A program made the position numbers and the translations under genes. Below the pieces are notes generated by a model. It had not been told where the DNA came from. It worked only from the letters and a program-made list of their open reading frames with translations, and made no database searches. A stretch of DNA of 64,000 bases from CAYJPV01 sp964396055 (GTDB lineage: Bacteria > Acidobacteriota > Vicinamibacteria > Vicinamibacterales > JAKQTR01), in contig CAYNDV010000005.1 in NCBI GenBank assembly GCA_964396055.1, positions 8,671 through 72,670 on the forward strand. The letters run 5' to 3'. How positions within the stretch are numbered: position 1 is the first letter of the stretch; each line of letters starts with the position of its first letter. Of the stretch, positions 9,280 through 17,243 are shown in pieces.

Positions 9280-11625
9280 ATGTCGAAGCTCAACGTCGCG
9301 GGGCGTCTGGAACACCTGATCTTCACCCATCGCCTGGCGGTCATCGTCCTGTTCGTGCTGGCGACGGTCGGGTTCGTCTGGGCGGCCACCGGGCTGCACA
9401 TCGACGCGGGGTACACCAAGCAGCTGCCGCTCAAGCACCCGTACATGGCCACGTTCGTGAAGCACCAGCAGGAGTTCGGCGGCGCGAACCGGCTGCTGGT
9501 GGCGGTGGTGGCCCGCGACGGGAACATGTTCACGCCCGCGTTCTTCGACGCCCTGAAGCGGGCCACCGACGAGGTGTTCTTCCTGCCGGGCGTGGACCGG
9601 GCGAAGGTGCAGTCCCTCTTCACGCCGAACGTCCGGTTCACCGAGGTGGTGGAGGACGGCATCGCCGCGGGCAACGTGATTCCGGACGACTTCGAGCCGA
9701 CGCCCGAGGGCCTGGCGGCCGTGCGCCGCAACATCCTCAAGGCGAACATCGTCGGCCGCCTCGTGGCCAACGACTTTTCGGGGGCCATCATCTCGGCGGA
9801 ACTGCTGGAGTTCGACCCGCAGACAGGCGCCAGGCTCGACTTCATCGCGGTCGCGAACGAGATCGAAACGCGGGTGCGCGACAAGTTCGACGCCGACGTT
9901 GTGCCGGGATCGCCGGTGGACGTCCACATCATCGGCTTCGCGAAGGTCATGGGGGACATGGCCGCGGGCGTCCAGCGGGTGCTGCTGTTCTTCGTGGGCA
10001 GCTTCTTCCTGACCGGCGCCCTGGTGTACCTCTACGCGCAGTCGCACCGCCTGGCCGCCCTGGTGGTCGTCGGCGCGGTGACCGCGGTGATCTGGCAGCT
10101 CGGGGTGATCAACCTGCTGGGCTACGGCATCGACCCGATGTCGATCCTGGTGCCGTTCCTGGTGTTCGCCATCGCCGTGAGTCACGGCATGCAGATGGTG
10201 AGTTCGTTCGGATCGGACGTCTTCGACGGGGCCGACGCCATGACGGCGGCCCGGCTGAGCTTCCGCCGCCTGCTGGTGCCGGGCATGGCCGCCCTCGTGA
10301 CGGACGTGGTCGGCTTCGTGACGATTCTCTTCATCGAGATCCGCGTCATCCAGGAGATCGCCATCGCGGCCGGCATCGGCGTGGCCGCCATCATCCTGAC
10401 GAATCTCGTCCTGATGCCGGCGGCGCTGTCGTACGTGCACTTCGAGAAGGACTACCCCGAGAAGCTGCACCGCCGGGCGCGCCACATGGAGCCGCTGTGG
10501 CGCCGCTTCGCGCTGCTGACCCGTGGCGTGCCGGCCGCGATCATCATCGGGGTGGCCGTCCTGCTGGGCGCCTGGGGCGCGTGGAAAGGCGGCCAGGTGC
10601 AGATCGGCGACATGCACCGGGGCGTGCCCGAACTGCGGGCGACGTCGCGCTACAACGTCGACACGGCCGTGGTCACGTCGAAGTTCTCGATCGGCGTGGA
10701 CATCCTGAACGTCATCGTCGAGACCAAGCCGCAGGGGTGCGTGGACTACGGCGTGATGCGCACGATCGACGACTTCTCCTGGCGGCTGGTGAACCTGCCG
10801 GGGGTGCAGTCGGCCATGGACCTGCCCGGCATCGCCAAGCAGCTGAACGCCGGCTGGAACGAGGGATCGCCCAAGTGGCGGGTGCTGGCGCGCAACACGT
10901 CGGTGCTGACCCAGTCGGTGACCTACGTGCCGACGTCGAGCGGCCTGCTGAACGCGGATTGCAGCGTGATGCCCGTGATGCTGTTCACGCGCGATCACAA
11001 GGCGCAGACGATCCGGGAGATCGTCGACGAAGTGAAGCGGTTCGAGGCCGGGCACGGCCACCCGGACGTGTCGTTCAAGCTGGCCACGGGCAACGTGGGC
11101 GTGATGGCTGCCACCAACGAGGCGGTGGCCGCGGCCCAGTGGCCCATCATGCTGTTCGTGTTCGGCGCCGTGATTCTGCTCTGCCTGCTGTCGTACTGGT
11201 CGGTGCGGGCCACGATCTGCATCCTGGTGCCGCTCGGGCTCGTGTCGACGCTCTCCTACGCGCTGATGACCGTGCTGGAGATCGGGCTGAAGGTGAATAC
11301 CCTGCCGGTGGCCGCGCTCGGCGTCGGCGTGGGCGTGGACTACGGCATCTACCTGTACAGCCGGTTCCGGACCTACTACAAGGCCGGCGACACCCTGCGC
11401 GAAGCCTACTTCAAGACGCTCGAGGTCACGGGCAACGGCGTGTTCTTCACGGGCCTCATTCTCGCGTTGGGCGTGGGCACCTGGATCTTCTCCCCGCTGA
11501 AATTCCAGGCCGACATGGGCGTCCTCCTGGCGTTCCTGTTCCTGATGAACATGCTCGGGGCGCTGGTACTGCTGCCGGCGCTGGCCCGCTGGGTGCTGAA
11601 CAGCCGCAAGCGGCACCAGGCGTAG
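9280..11625 (+). CDS. RND superfamily transporter, MMPL type
   Basis: 781 residues with the duplicated RND layout: TM1 (LAVIVLFVLATVGFVWAAT), a large periplasmic loop, five membrane helices (about residues 225-390), TM7 (IIIGVAVLLGAWGAW), a second loop and a final five-helix block. TM4 carries VFAIAVSHGMQMVSSFGSD and TM10 carries GVGVDYGIYLYSRF, the conserved polar helices that relay protons in this family. It is the inner-membrane pump of the DUF1302-DUF1329-YCF48 set. It may export or take up a lipid-like molecule; the sequence does not show which. The Shine-Dalgarno is weak (AGGTCGAAGC). Confidence 0.9.
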   Translation: MSKLNVAGRLEHLIFTHRLAVIVLFVLATVGFVWAATGLHIDAGYTKQLPLKHPYMATFVKHQQEFGGANRLLVAVVARDGNMFTPAFFDALKRATDEVFFLPGVDRAKVQSLFTPNVRFTEVVEDGIAAGNVIPDDFEPTPEGLAAVRRNILKANIVGRLVANDFSGAIISAELLEFDPQTGARLDFIAVANEIETRVRDKFDADVVPGSPVDVHIIGFAKVMGDMAAGVQRVLLFFVGSFFLTGALVYLYAQSHRLAALVVVGAVTAVIWQLGVINLLGYGIDPMSILVPFLVFAIAVSHGMQMVSSFGSDVFDGADAMTAARLSFRRLLVPGMAALVTDVVGFVTILFIEIRVIQEIAIAAGIGVAAIILTNLVLMPAALSYVHFEKDYPEKLHRRARHMEPLWRRFALLTRGVPAAIIIGVAVLLGAWGAWKGGQVQIGDMHRGVPELRATSRYNVDTAVVTSKFSIGVDILNVIVETKPQGCVDYGVMRTIDDFSWRLVNLPGVQSAMDLPGIAKQLNAGWNEGSPKWRVLARNTSVLTQSVTYVPTSSGLLNADCSVMPVMLFTRDHKAQTIREIVDEVKRFEAGHGHPDVSFKLATGNVGVMAATNEAVAAAQWPIMLFVFGAVILLCLLSYWSVRATICILVPLGLVSTLSYALMTVLEIGLKVNTLPVAALGVGVGVDYGIYLYSRFRTYYKAGDTLREAYFKTLEVTGNGVFFTGLILALGVGTWIFSPLKFQADMGVLLAFLFLMNMLGALVLLPALARWVLNSRKRHQA

Positions 11626-11627
11626 GC

Positions 11628-11646
11628 GCCCGCACCGGTGGCGGGC
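11628..11646 (+). terminator. GC hairpin after the RND gene
   Basis: A perfect six-base-pair stem (GCCCGC/GCGGGC) with a seven-base loop lies right after the RND stop codon and before the ArsR promoter. It has no T-tract, so it is at best a weak intrinsic terminator. Confidence 0.3.
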
Positions 11647-11665
11647 CCGGGTGCATCGCGGGGTC

Positions 11666-11701
11666 TTGCCAAAACATAGGAATATTCTTATATTCAATGG
11701 C
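11666..11701 (+). promoter_or_regulatory. ArsR promoter with overlapping palindromic operator
   Basis: TTGCCA (11666-11671), a 17-base spacer, then TATATT (11689-11694) form a near-consensus sigma-70 promoter. Inside it lies an inverted repeat centred on GAATATTC (11680-11687), extended to ATAGGAATATTCTTAT (11676-11691; 14 of 16 bases symmetric), the layout of ArsR-family operators. The patch is strikingly AT-rich against its surroundings. A repressor bound here would cover the spacer and -10. The predicted transcript starts at about 11701, so the GTG at 11702 would be leaderless. Confidence 0.8.
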
Positions 11702-12040
11702 GTGACGTCATCTGAGCTGCCCGTGGTCAAGGCCGAGCTGTTCCAGGCCCTCGCACACCCCACCCGAATCCGGATCCTCGAACTGCTCGTCGGCGGCGAA
11801 CGCGCCGTGCAGGATATCCAGTCCGCCCTCGGCCTGACCCAGCCCGTCGCCTCCCAGCACCTCGCCGTCCTCCGCGCCCGCCTCGTCGTGACCGTCCGCC
11901 GCGAGGGCACGGCCTCCTACTACGACTTGCGCAGCCCCCGCATCGCCGACCTGCTCGCCGCCGCGCGCGCCTTCCTGAACCAGCGCTTCGCCGCCGACCA
12001 GACCATCCTGCGCGAACTCCGGCGCGAAGCCCGGCGCTGA
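11702..12040 (+). CDS. ArsR-family winged-helix repressor without cysteines
   Basis: 112 residues from GTG 11702. The GTG coincides with the predicted transcription start and there is no ribosome binding site, so a leaderless message is likely; an in-frame GTG at 11651 lies upstream of the promoter and is unlikely. The fold is standard ArsR: KAELFQALAHPTRIRILELL, then the recognition helix in LGLTQPVASQHLAVLRARLVV and the wing VRREGTASYYDL. There is no cysteine, so metal sensing through the classical thiolate sites is excluded. It is 12 bases upstream of a six-gene redox complex and presumably represses it together with itself. The ligand is unknown. Confidence 0.88.
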   Translation: MTSSELPVVKAELFQALAHPTRIRILELLVGGERAVQDIQSALGLTQPVASQHLAVLRARLVVTVRREGTASYYDLRSPRIADLLAAARAFLNQRFAADQTILRELRREARR

Positions 12041-12052
12041 GGCGGCCCGCCC

Positions 12053-14095
12053 ATGGACACCGCCACCGTCGCCAGCGCCCTTCCGGCCGCCTTTGCCGTC
12101 CGGGCCGTCACCGTCGCCCTGACGCTCGCCGTCGCCCGCCGGCACCGCCTCGCGCGCGTCGTCGGATTCGGAGGGGCCGCCCTCGGATCGCTGGCCGTCG
12201 CCGGGATCGCGACGGCCGCCCTGGCCGGGCACCTCCAGCCGTCGCGCGTCCTCTGGAGCCACGCGGCGTCGGGCTTCGGCGTCTCCTTCGCCATCGACGG
12301 CCTGTCGGCCTGGTTCCTCCTCGTCCTGTCGACCCTCGCCGTCCCCGTCGCCGTCTACAGCATCGGCTACGCGGGGCACGGCACGCTGGCGCGGCGATCG
12401 CCGTTCTTCGCCGCCGCCTTCAACCTCCTGCTCCTGGCCGTCGAGGGTGTGTTCGTCGCCGACAATGCCGTCGCGTTCCTCCTGGCCTGGGAGGCGATGA
12501 CGCTCACCGCCACGGGCCTCGTGGCGACCGAGCACGACGGGCCGGGCGTTCCCCGCGCGGCATTCCTCTACCTCGTGATGTCGCACGTCGGCACGGGATG
12601 CCTCTTCGCGGCGTTCCTCACCCTGGGGGCCTCGGCGGGCAGCCTGGGGTTCGCCGACCTGCTCGCGGGCCACGGGGTGACCGGATCCACGCGGACGATG
12701 GTGTTCGTGCTCTTCCTCGCCGGATTCGGCGTGAAGGCCGGCATCGTGCCGCTGCACATCTGGCTGCCCGAGGCCCACCCTGCCGCCCCCAGCAGCATCT
12801 CGGCGCTGATGTCGGGCGTGCTGATCAAGACCGGTGTGTACGGGCTCGTCCGCTTCGCCGCCTTCGGGCTCGGCCCGCCGACGCTCGCAGACGGCCTGAC
12901 CATCCTGGGCATCGGCGCGGTGTCGGCACTCCTGGGCGTGCTCTACGCCCTCATGCAGCACGATCTCAAGCGCCTGCTCGCGTACCACAGCATCGAGAAC
13001 ATCGGCATCATCCTGCTCGGGCTCGGCGCCGGCATGATCGCCGTCAGCGCCGGCCGGGCGGACCTCGCCCTGATCGGCCTCGTCGCGAGTCTCTACCACG
13101 TCCTCAATCACGCCGTGTTCAAGGGCCTGCTGTTTCTCGGCGCCGGAGGCGTGGCGCACGCGACGGGCACCAGGCAGATCGAGCGCCTGGGCGGCCTCAT
13201 CCCGCGGATGCCGTGGACCGCCGCGACGTTCCTCGTCGGGGCCCTCGCCATCTCGGGGCTGCCTCCGCTGAACGGGTTCGCGAGCGAGTGGCTGACCTTC
13301 CAGGCGCTCCTCTACGAGTTCCACGCGCTGCCGTCACCCCTGCTCCGCGTCCTGCTGCCCATCGCGGGCGCCGCGCTTGCCCTGACGGCCGCCCTGGCGG
13401 CGGCGTGCTTCGTCAAGGCGTTCGGCATCACGTTCCTGGCCCTGCCGAGGAGTCCGGAGGCGGCGGCGGCGACCGAAAGCCCCCTGATCATGCGGTGGCC
13501 GCAGGTCTTCCTCGCGGCGGCGTGCGTGGCGCTCGGGCTCTTCCCGGGGACCGTCGTCTCGACGCTGACGGTCGTCGTCGATCCGCTGCTGGGCGGGACT
13601 ACCGCCGTGGGCATCGGCCAGGGCGCGGTGGGCATGACCCCGGGTGCTCCCGCGTTCGACCAGGTGACTCCGCTGGCCGTGCTGGCGGCGCTGACGGGCG
13701 GGGCCGCGATCGCGTGGTGGTGGTCGGGCGTCCGCCGCCGCGCGGCGGCGCGCGTCGTCCCCACGTGGGGCTGCGGCGGCGTCCTGCAGGCCGAGTCGGA
13801 ATACACGGCCACCGCGTTTTCGAAGCCGCTGATGCTCATCTTCGCGGCGGTCTACCGGCCGACGCGCCAGGTGGATGCGCAGGCGAGGGGCTCGGTCTAC
13901 TTCCCGCACGCCGTCCGGTACCACGCGCACATCGAGCCGACCTTCGAGCGGTTCCTGTACGAACCGATCACGCGGGCCGTGCTCGGAGTGGCCCAGCGGC
14001 TGAGGGTGCTGCAGGCGGGCAGCCTGCACGCCTATCTCGCCTACGTGATCCTCCTGGTGCTGTTTCTCGTGCTCCGGGTCTGGTGGAGCAGCTGA
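12053..14095 (+). CDS. ehrA: Ehr complex membrane subunit, NuoL/HyfB-like
   Basis: 680 residues, about 14 or more membrane helices of the proton-conducting antiporter-like family (proton_antipo_M). Diagnostic parts are FLLAWEAMTLTATGLVATEHD (the conserved Glu helix), GVKAGIVPLHIWLPEAHPAAPS and QHDLKRLLAYHSIENIGII. The C-terminal extension after residue 540 includes a stretch conserved in HyfB-type subunits (WGCGG...EYTATAFSKP). It opens an operon with genes resembling HyfC, HyfE, HyfF, HyfG and HyfHI, in the same order as ehrABCDLS of Geobacter, which is the basis for the symbol. It would translocate ions across the inner membrane. Confidence 0.85.
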   Translation: MDTATVASALPAAFAVRAVTVALTLAVARRHRLARVVGFGGAALGSLAVAGIATAALAGHLQPSRVLWSHAASGFGVSFAIDGLSAWFLLVLSTLAVPVAVYSIGYAGHGTLARRSPFFAAAFNLLLLAVEGVFVADNAVAFLLAWEAMTLTATGLVATEHDGPGVPRAAFLYLVMSHVGTGCLFAAFLTLGASAGSLGFADLLAGHGVTGSTRTMVFVLFLAGFGVKAGIVPLHIWLPEAHPAAPSSISALMSGVLIKTGVYGLVRFAAFGLGPPTLADGLTILGIGAVSALLGVLYALMQHDLKRLLAYHSIENIGIILLGLGAGMIAVSAGRADLALIGLVASLYHVLNHAVFKGLLFLGAGGVAHATGTRQIERLGGLIPRMPWTAATFLVGALAISGLPPLNGFASEWLTFQALLYEFHALPSPLLRVLLPIAGAALALTAALAAACFVKAFGITFLALPRSPEAAAATESPLIMRWPQVFLAAACVALGLFPGTVVSTLTVVVDPLLGGTTAVGIGQGAVGMTPGAPAFDQVTPLAVLAALTGGAAIAWWWSGVRRRAAARVVPTWGCGGVLQAESEYTATAFSKPLMLIFAAVYRPTRQVDAQARGSVYFPHAVRYHAHIEPTFERFLYEPITRAVLGVAQRLRVLQAGSLHAYLAYVILLVLFLVLRVWWSS

Positions 14096-14115
14096 CATGG
14101 GGTGCTCCGGGAGCG

Positions 14116-15099
14116 ATGCCGATGTGGGCTGACACGATCTCTCTGGCGCCGACGGTGGCCGACGCGGCGCGTGCGGCGGGGTATGCGGCACTGCAGGCCG
14201 CCGGTCTGCTGGCCGTGGCGCCGCTCGTGCGTGGCGCCATCGTCAAGATGAAGGCGCGGCTGCAGAACCGGCAGGGCCCGCCCCTCCTCCAGGGCTACCG
14301 CGATCTCGCCAAGCGCCTGCGGAAGGAGCCCGTGCGATCGGCGACCGCGTCGTGGGTGTACGCCGCCGGCCCGATCGCGTACTTCGCGTCGGCCGTGGCC
14401 GCCACGGCGTTCGTGCCCGTGCTGTTCGCCTCGGCCCCGCTGCAGCACGCAGGCGGCGTCCTCGTCCTGGTCGGCGTGCTGGGGCTGGGCCGGTTCCTCC
14501 TCGCGGCCGCCGCGCTCGATACCGGCAGTCCCTTCGGCGGGATGGGATCGAGCCGCGAGATGACGATTGCCGCCATCACCGAGCCCGCGCTGCTGCTGGG
14601 CCTGTTCACGGCTGCGCTCGCGGCCGGATCGCTCAACCTGGGCGAACTGGTGCGCACGCTGCTCGCCAGGGGCATCGCCTACCACCCCAGCGACCTCCTG
14701 GCGCTCGCCGGCCTGTTCGTCGTCCTCATCGCCGAAACGGGCCGCGTGCCCGTCGACAACCCGGCGACGCACCTCGAGTTGACGATGATCCACGAAGCGA
14801 TGGTGCTCGAATACGCCGGCCCGGACCTCGCGCTGATCGAATGGGCTTCGGCGCTCAAGGAAGTCCTGTTCATGACGCTGCTGATCGACCTGTTCGCGCC
14901 GATCGGGATCGCCACGTCGGCCGCGCCGGGGGCGATCGCCGTCTCGGTTGCCGCGTGGGGCGCCAAGGTTGTGATCGTGGCGGCGGCGATCACCGTCGTC
15001 GAGAGCACCAACGCCAAACTGCGGCTCTTCCGCGTGCCCGAACTGGCGGCGGTGTCCCTGGGGCTGGGATTCCTGGCCCTGACGTTCCGGTTCTTCTGA
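14116..15099 (+). CDS. ehrB: Ehr complex membrane subunit, NuoH/HyfC-like
   Basis: About 327 residues, eight predicted helices. Two starts are possible: ATG 14116, and ATG 14122, which is better spaced from GGGAG (14109-14113). The NuoH signatures are present: KARLQNRQGPPLLQGYRDL in the first cytoplasmic loop, GSSREMTIAAITEPALLLG, and ETGRVPVDNPATHLELTMIHEAM, which lines the quinone/electron-linked channel in complex I relatives. The gene starts 20 bases after the preceding stop. This subunit should anchor the soluble arm (the EhrL and EhrS genes downstream) to the membrane. Confidence 0.87.
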   Translation: MPMWADTISLAPTVADAARAAGYAALQAAGLLAVAPLVRGAIVKMKARLQNRQGPPLLQGYRDLAKRLRKEPVRSATASWVYAAGPIAYFASAVAATAFVPVLFASAPLQHAGGVLVLVGVLGLGRFLLAAAALDTGSPFGGMGSSREMTIAAITEPALLLGLFTAALAAGSLNLGELVRTLLARGIAYHPSDLLALAGLFVVLIAETGRVPVDNPATHLELTMIHEAMVLEYAGPDLALIEWASALKEVLFMTLLIDLFAPIGIATSAAPGAIAVSVAAWGAKVVIVAAAITVVESTNAKLRLFRVPELAAVSLGLGFLALTFRFF

Positions 15100-15106
15100 G
15101 GCCGAG

Positions 15107-15754
15107 ATGGCGCACAACATCCTGGTGCTCTGCGCGGCGGGCATGCTCGTCAGCGCGTTCCTGATGGTCGGACAGCGCGCGCTGCTGACCACGGTGAGGC
15201 TCTACGGCGCGCAATCCTGGCTGCTCGGCATCGTGGCCGTCACGATGGGGCTGGCGGAGCAGCGCCCGCAGCTGTACATCACGGCGGCCCTCACGATCGG
15301 GCTGAAAGGCGTCGCGATCCCGTGGTTCCTCGTCCGGGTGATCGACCGGATCGGCATCCGGCGCGAAATCGAGCCGTTCCTGAACGTGCCGGCGTCGCTG
15401 CTGATCTGCCTCGTCCTGACGGTCATCGGGTACCGGGTGAGTGGCGGGTTCCCGGACGGGTCCCACGCCGTCGGGCACCAGGTGATCGGCGTCAGCCTCT
15501 CGGTGCTGCTCATCGGCCTGTTCCTGATGGTGACGCGGAAGAAGGCCATCACCCAGATCATCGCCCTGCTGACCGTCGAGAACGCGATCTTCCTCATCGC
15601 CCTCGGCATCACCGCCGGCATGCCGCTGGTGGTGGAACTGGGCATTTCGTTCGACGTCATCCTCGCGGTCATGGTGCTCGGCGTCATGGTCTACCGGATC
15701 GTCGATCAGTTCGAGTCGATGGACGTGAGCCGGCTCTCGAAACTGAAAGGCTAG
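15107..15754 (+). CDS. ehrC: Ehr complex membrane subunit, HyfE-like (NuoK-containing)
   Basis: 215 residues, about six to seven helices. It begins NILVLCAAGMLVSAFLMVGQRALLTTVRLYGAQSW and ends with a short cytoplasmic tail (VSRLSKLKG). This is the HyfE type, an extended NuoK-like subunit; the helix ITQIIALLTVENAIFLIALGI matches the NuoK portion, including the membrane Glu. The start ATG 15107 lies seven bases after the previous stop with GGCCGAG ahead of it. Confidence 0.85.
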   Translation: MAHNILVLCAAGMLVSAFLMVGQRALLTTVRLYGAQSWLLGIVAVTMGLAEQRPQLYITAALTIGLKGVAIPWFLVRVIDRIGIRREIEPFLNVPASLLICLVLTVIGYRVSGGFPDGSHAVGHQVIGVSLSVLLIGLFLMVTRKKAITQIIALLTVENAIFLIALGITAGMPLVVELGISFDVILAVMVLGVMVYRIVDQFESMDVSRLSKLKG

Positions 15755-15755
15755 C

Positions 15756-17243
15756 GTGAATCCCCTTCTCGCCACCCTGCTCGTGCCCCTCGTCACCGGC
15801 GCCCTCGGCGTGGCGGTCCGCCCCGGACGCGCGCGGGACGGCGTGCTGACCGGCGGGCTTGCGCTGACCTTTGTGGCGACCCTGGCACTGGCGCGCGACT
15901 TCCTCGGCGGCACGGTGCCGTCCGCGTTCGGCGGCGTCCTGCGCGTCGACGCGCTCTCGGCGCTCGTCGTCGTCCTGTGCGGGTTCGTGAGCCTGCTCGC
16001 GGGGGTGTACGCGGTGGGATACCTGCGCCGCAACGAAGCGCGGGGCCTCCTCACGCCGCGCATGAGCCGGGAGTTCTCGGGCCTCCTGCCGGCCTACGTG
16101 TTCGCGCTGCTGTTTGTGGCCGTCTCGAACAACCTCGGCCTGATGTGGATTGCCGTCGAATTGACGACGCTCACCTCGGTCTTCCTCGTGGGGATGCACA
16201 ACCGCGACACGTCCATCGAGGCGGCCTGGAAGTTCCTGATGCTGGGCAGTCTGGGCCTCGGGTTCGCGCTGCTGGGCACGATCCTCATCTTCGCCGCCGG
16301 CCAGGGCCGCCTCGACGAGACGATCGGGTCGCTGAACTGGACGCGGCTCATCGAGGTGGCGCCGCACCTGCACCCGTTCACGGTGCAGCTCGGCGTCGTG
16401 TTCGCGCTCATCGGCTACGGCACGAAAGCCGGCCTGGCGCCCATGCACACGTGGAAACCCGATGCCTATCGCGAGGCGCCCTCGCCGGCGGGCGTGTTGA
16501 TGGCGGTCGGCATGCTCAACAGCGCCGTCTACAGCCTGCTGCGCATCCACACGATCTCGCGTGCCGCCATCGGCCCCGAGTTCTCGAGCGGGCTGCTCCT
16601 GGCCCTCGGTCTGCTGTCGGTGATCGTGGCCGTCCCGTTCGTCCTGCTGCAGTGGAACCTCAAGCGGCTGCTCGCCTATTCCAGCGTCGAGCATGCGGGC
16701 ATCATCGCCATCGGCGTCGGCCTGGGTTCGCGCGCGGCGGCGTTCGGCGCCGTGCTGCACCTGACGTATCACGCCCTGGCGAAGCCCCTCGTCTTCTTCG
16801 CGGCCGGCACCGTGGCCCAGCTGCACCGGTCGTCGGACCTGAAGGCGATTGGCACCGGGACGCTCGGCCGGACCCCGGTGGCCAGCGGCCTCCTCGTCCT
16901 CGCGATCGTCATCATCACCGGGTCGCCGCCCTTCGGGCTCTTCTTCAGCGAGATGACGATCCTGCGGGCGGGGTATGTCGCCGACCACGGCGTCGCCGCG
17001 ACGGTCCTGCTCGCCGCCCTGGTGGTGCTCTTCTGCGGGTTCTCGTACCAGGTCGGCCGCATCGCGCTCGGGCCGCAGGCCGAGGGCGGGCAGGCCGACG
17101 TGGAGCCCGAGTCCTTCGACTGGAGCCTGGCCGCCACCGTCATCGCGGCCGTCGTGGCGGTGGCGTCGGCCTTCTACCTGCCCGGGCCGCTCGCGACTCT
17201 GGTGCACGGGGCCGCCGCGGTCGTCGCAGGAGGCGCACGATGA
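15756..17243 (+). CDS. ehrD: Ehr complex membrane subunit, NuoN/HyfF-like
   Basis: 495 residues, about 14 helices, starting at GTG 15756 one base after the previous stop. Second antiporter-like subunit of the operon: NNLGLMWIAVELTTLTSVFLVG (key Glu), YGTKAGLAPMHTWKPDAYREAPSP and LLQWNLKRLLAYSSVEHAGII are typical of the HyfF/NuoN branch. The last codons overlap the large-subunit start (ATGA at 17240-17243), and the strong AGGAGG for the next gene is inside this gene, so the two are translationally coupled. Confidence 0.87.
   Translation: MNPLLATLLVPLVTGALGVAVRPGRARDGVLTGGLALTFVATLALARDFLGGTVPSAFGGVLRVDALSALVVVLCGFVSLLAGVYAVGYLRRNEARGLLTPRMSREFSGLLPAYVFALLFVAVSNNLGLMWIAVELTTLTSVFLVGMHNRDTSIEAAWKFLMLGSLGLGFALLGTILIFAAGQGRLDETIGSLNWTRLIEVAPHLHPFTVQLGVVFALIGYGTKAGLAPMHTWKPDAYREAPSPAGVLMAVGMLNSAVYSLLRIHTISRAAIGPEFSSGLLLALGLLSVIVAVPFVLLQWNLKRLLAYSSVEHAGIIAIGVGLGSRAAAFGAVLHLTYHALAKPLVFFAAGTVAQLHRSSDLKAIGTGTLGRTPVASGLLVLAIVIITGSPPFGLFFSEMTILRAGYVADHGVAATVLLAALVVLFCGFSYQVGRIALGPQAEGGQADVEPESFDWSLAATVIAAVVAVASAFYLPGPLATLVHGAAAVVAGGAR

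Noticed and set aside
11698..11706. ATG at 11698 as the ArsR start
   Set aside because: It reads ATG GCG TGA and stops after two codons; the in-frame start is GTG 11702.
8104..11910. 1,268-codon open frame on the minus strand
   Set aside because: It spans four real plus-strand genes and a promoter; composition is His/Arg/Gln-rich nonsense typical of antisense frames.
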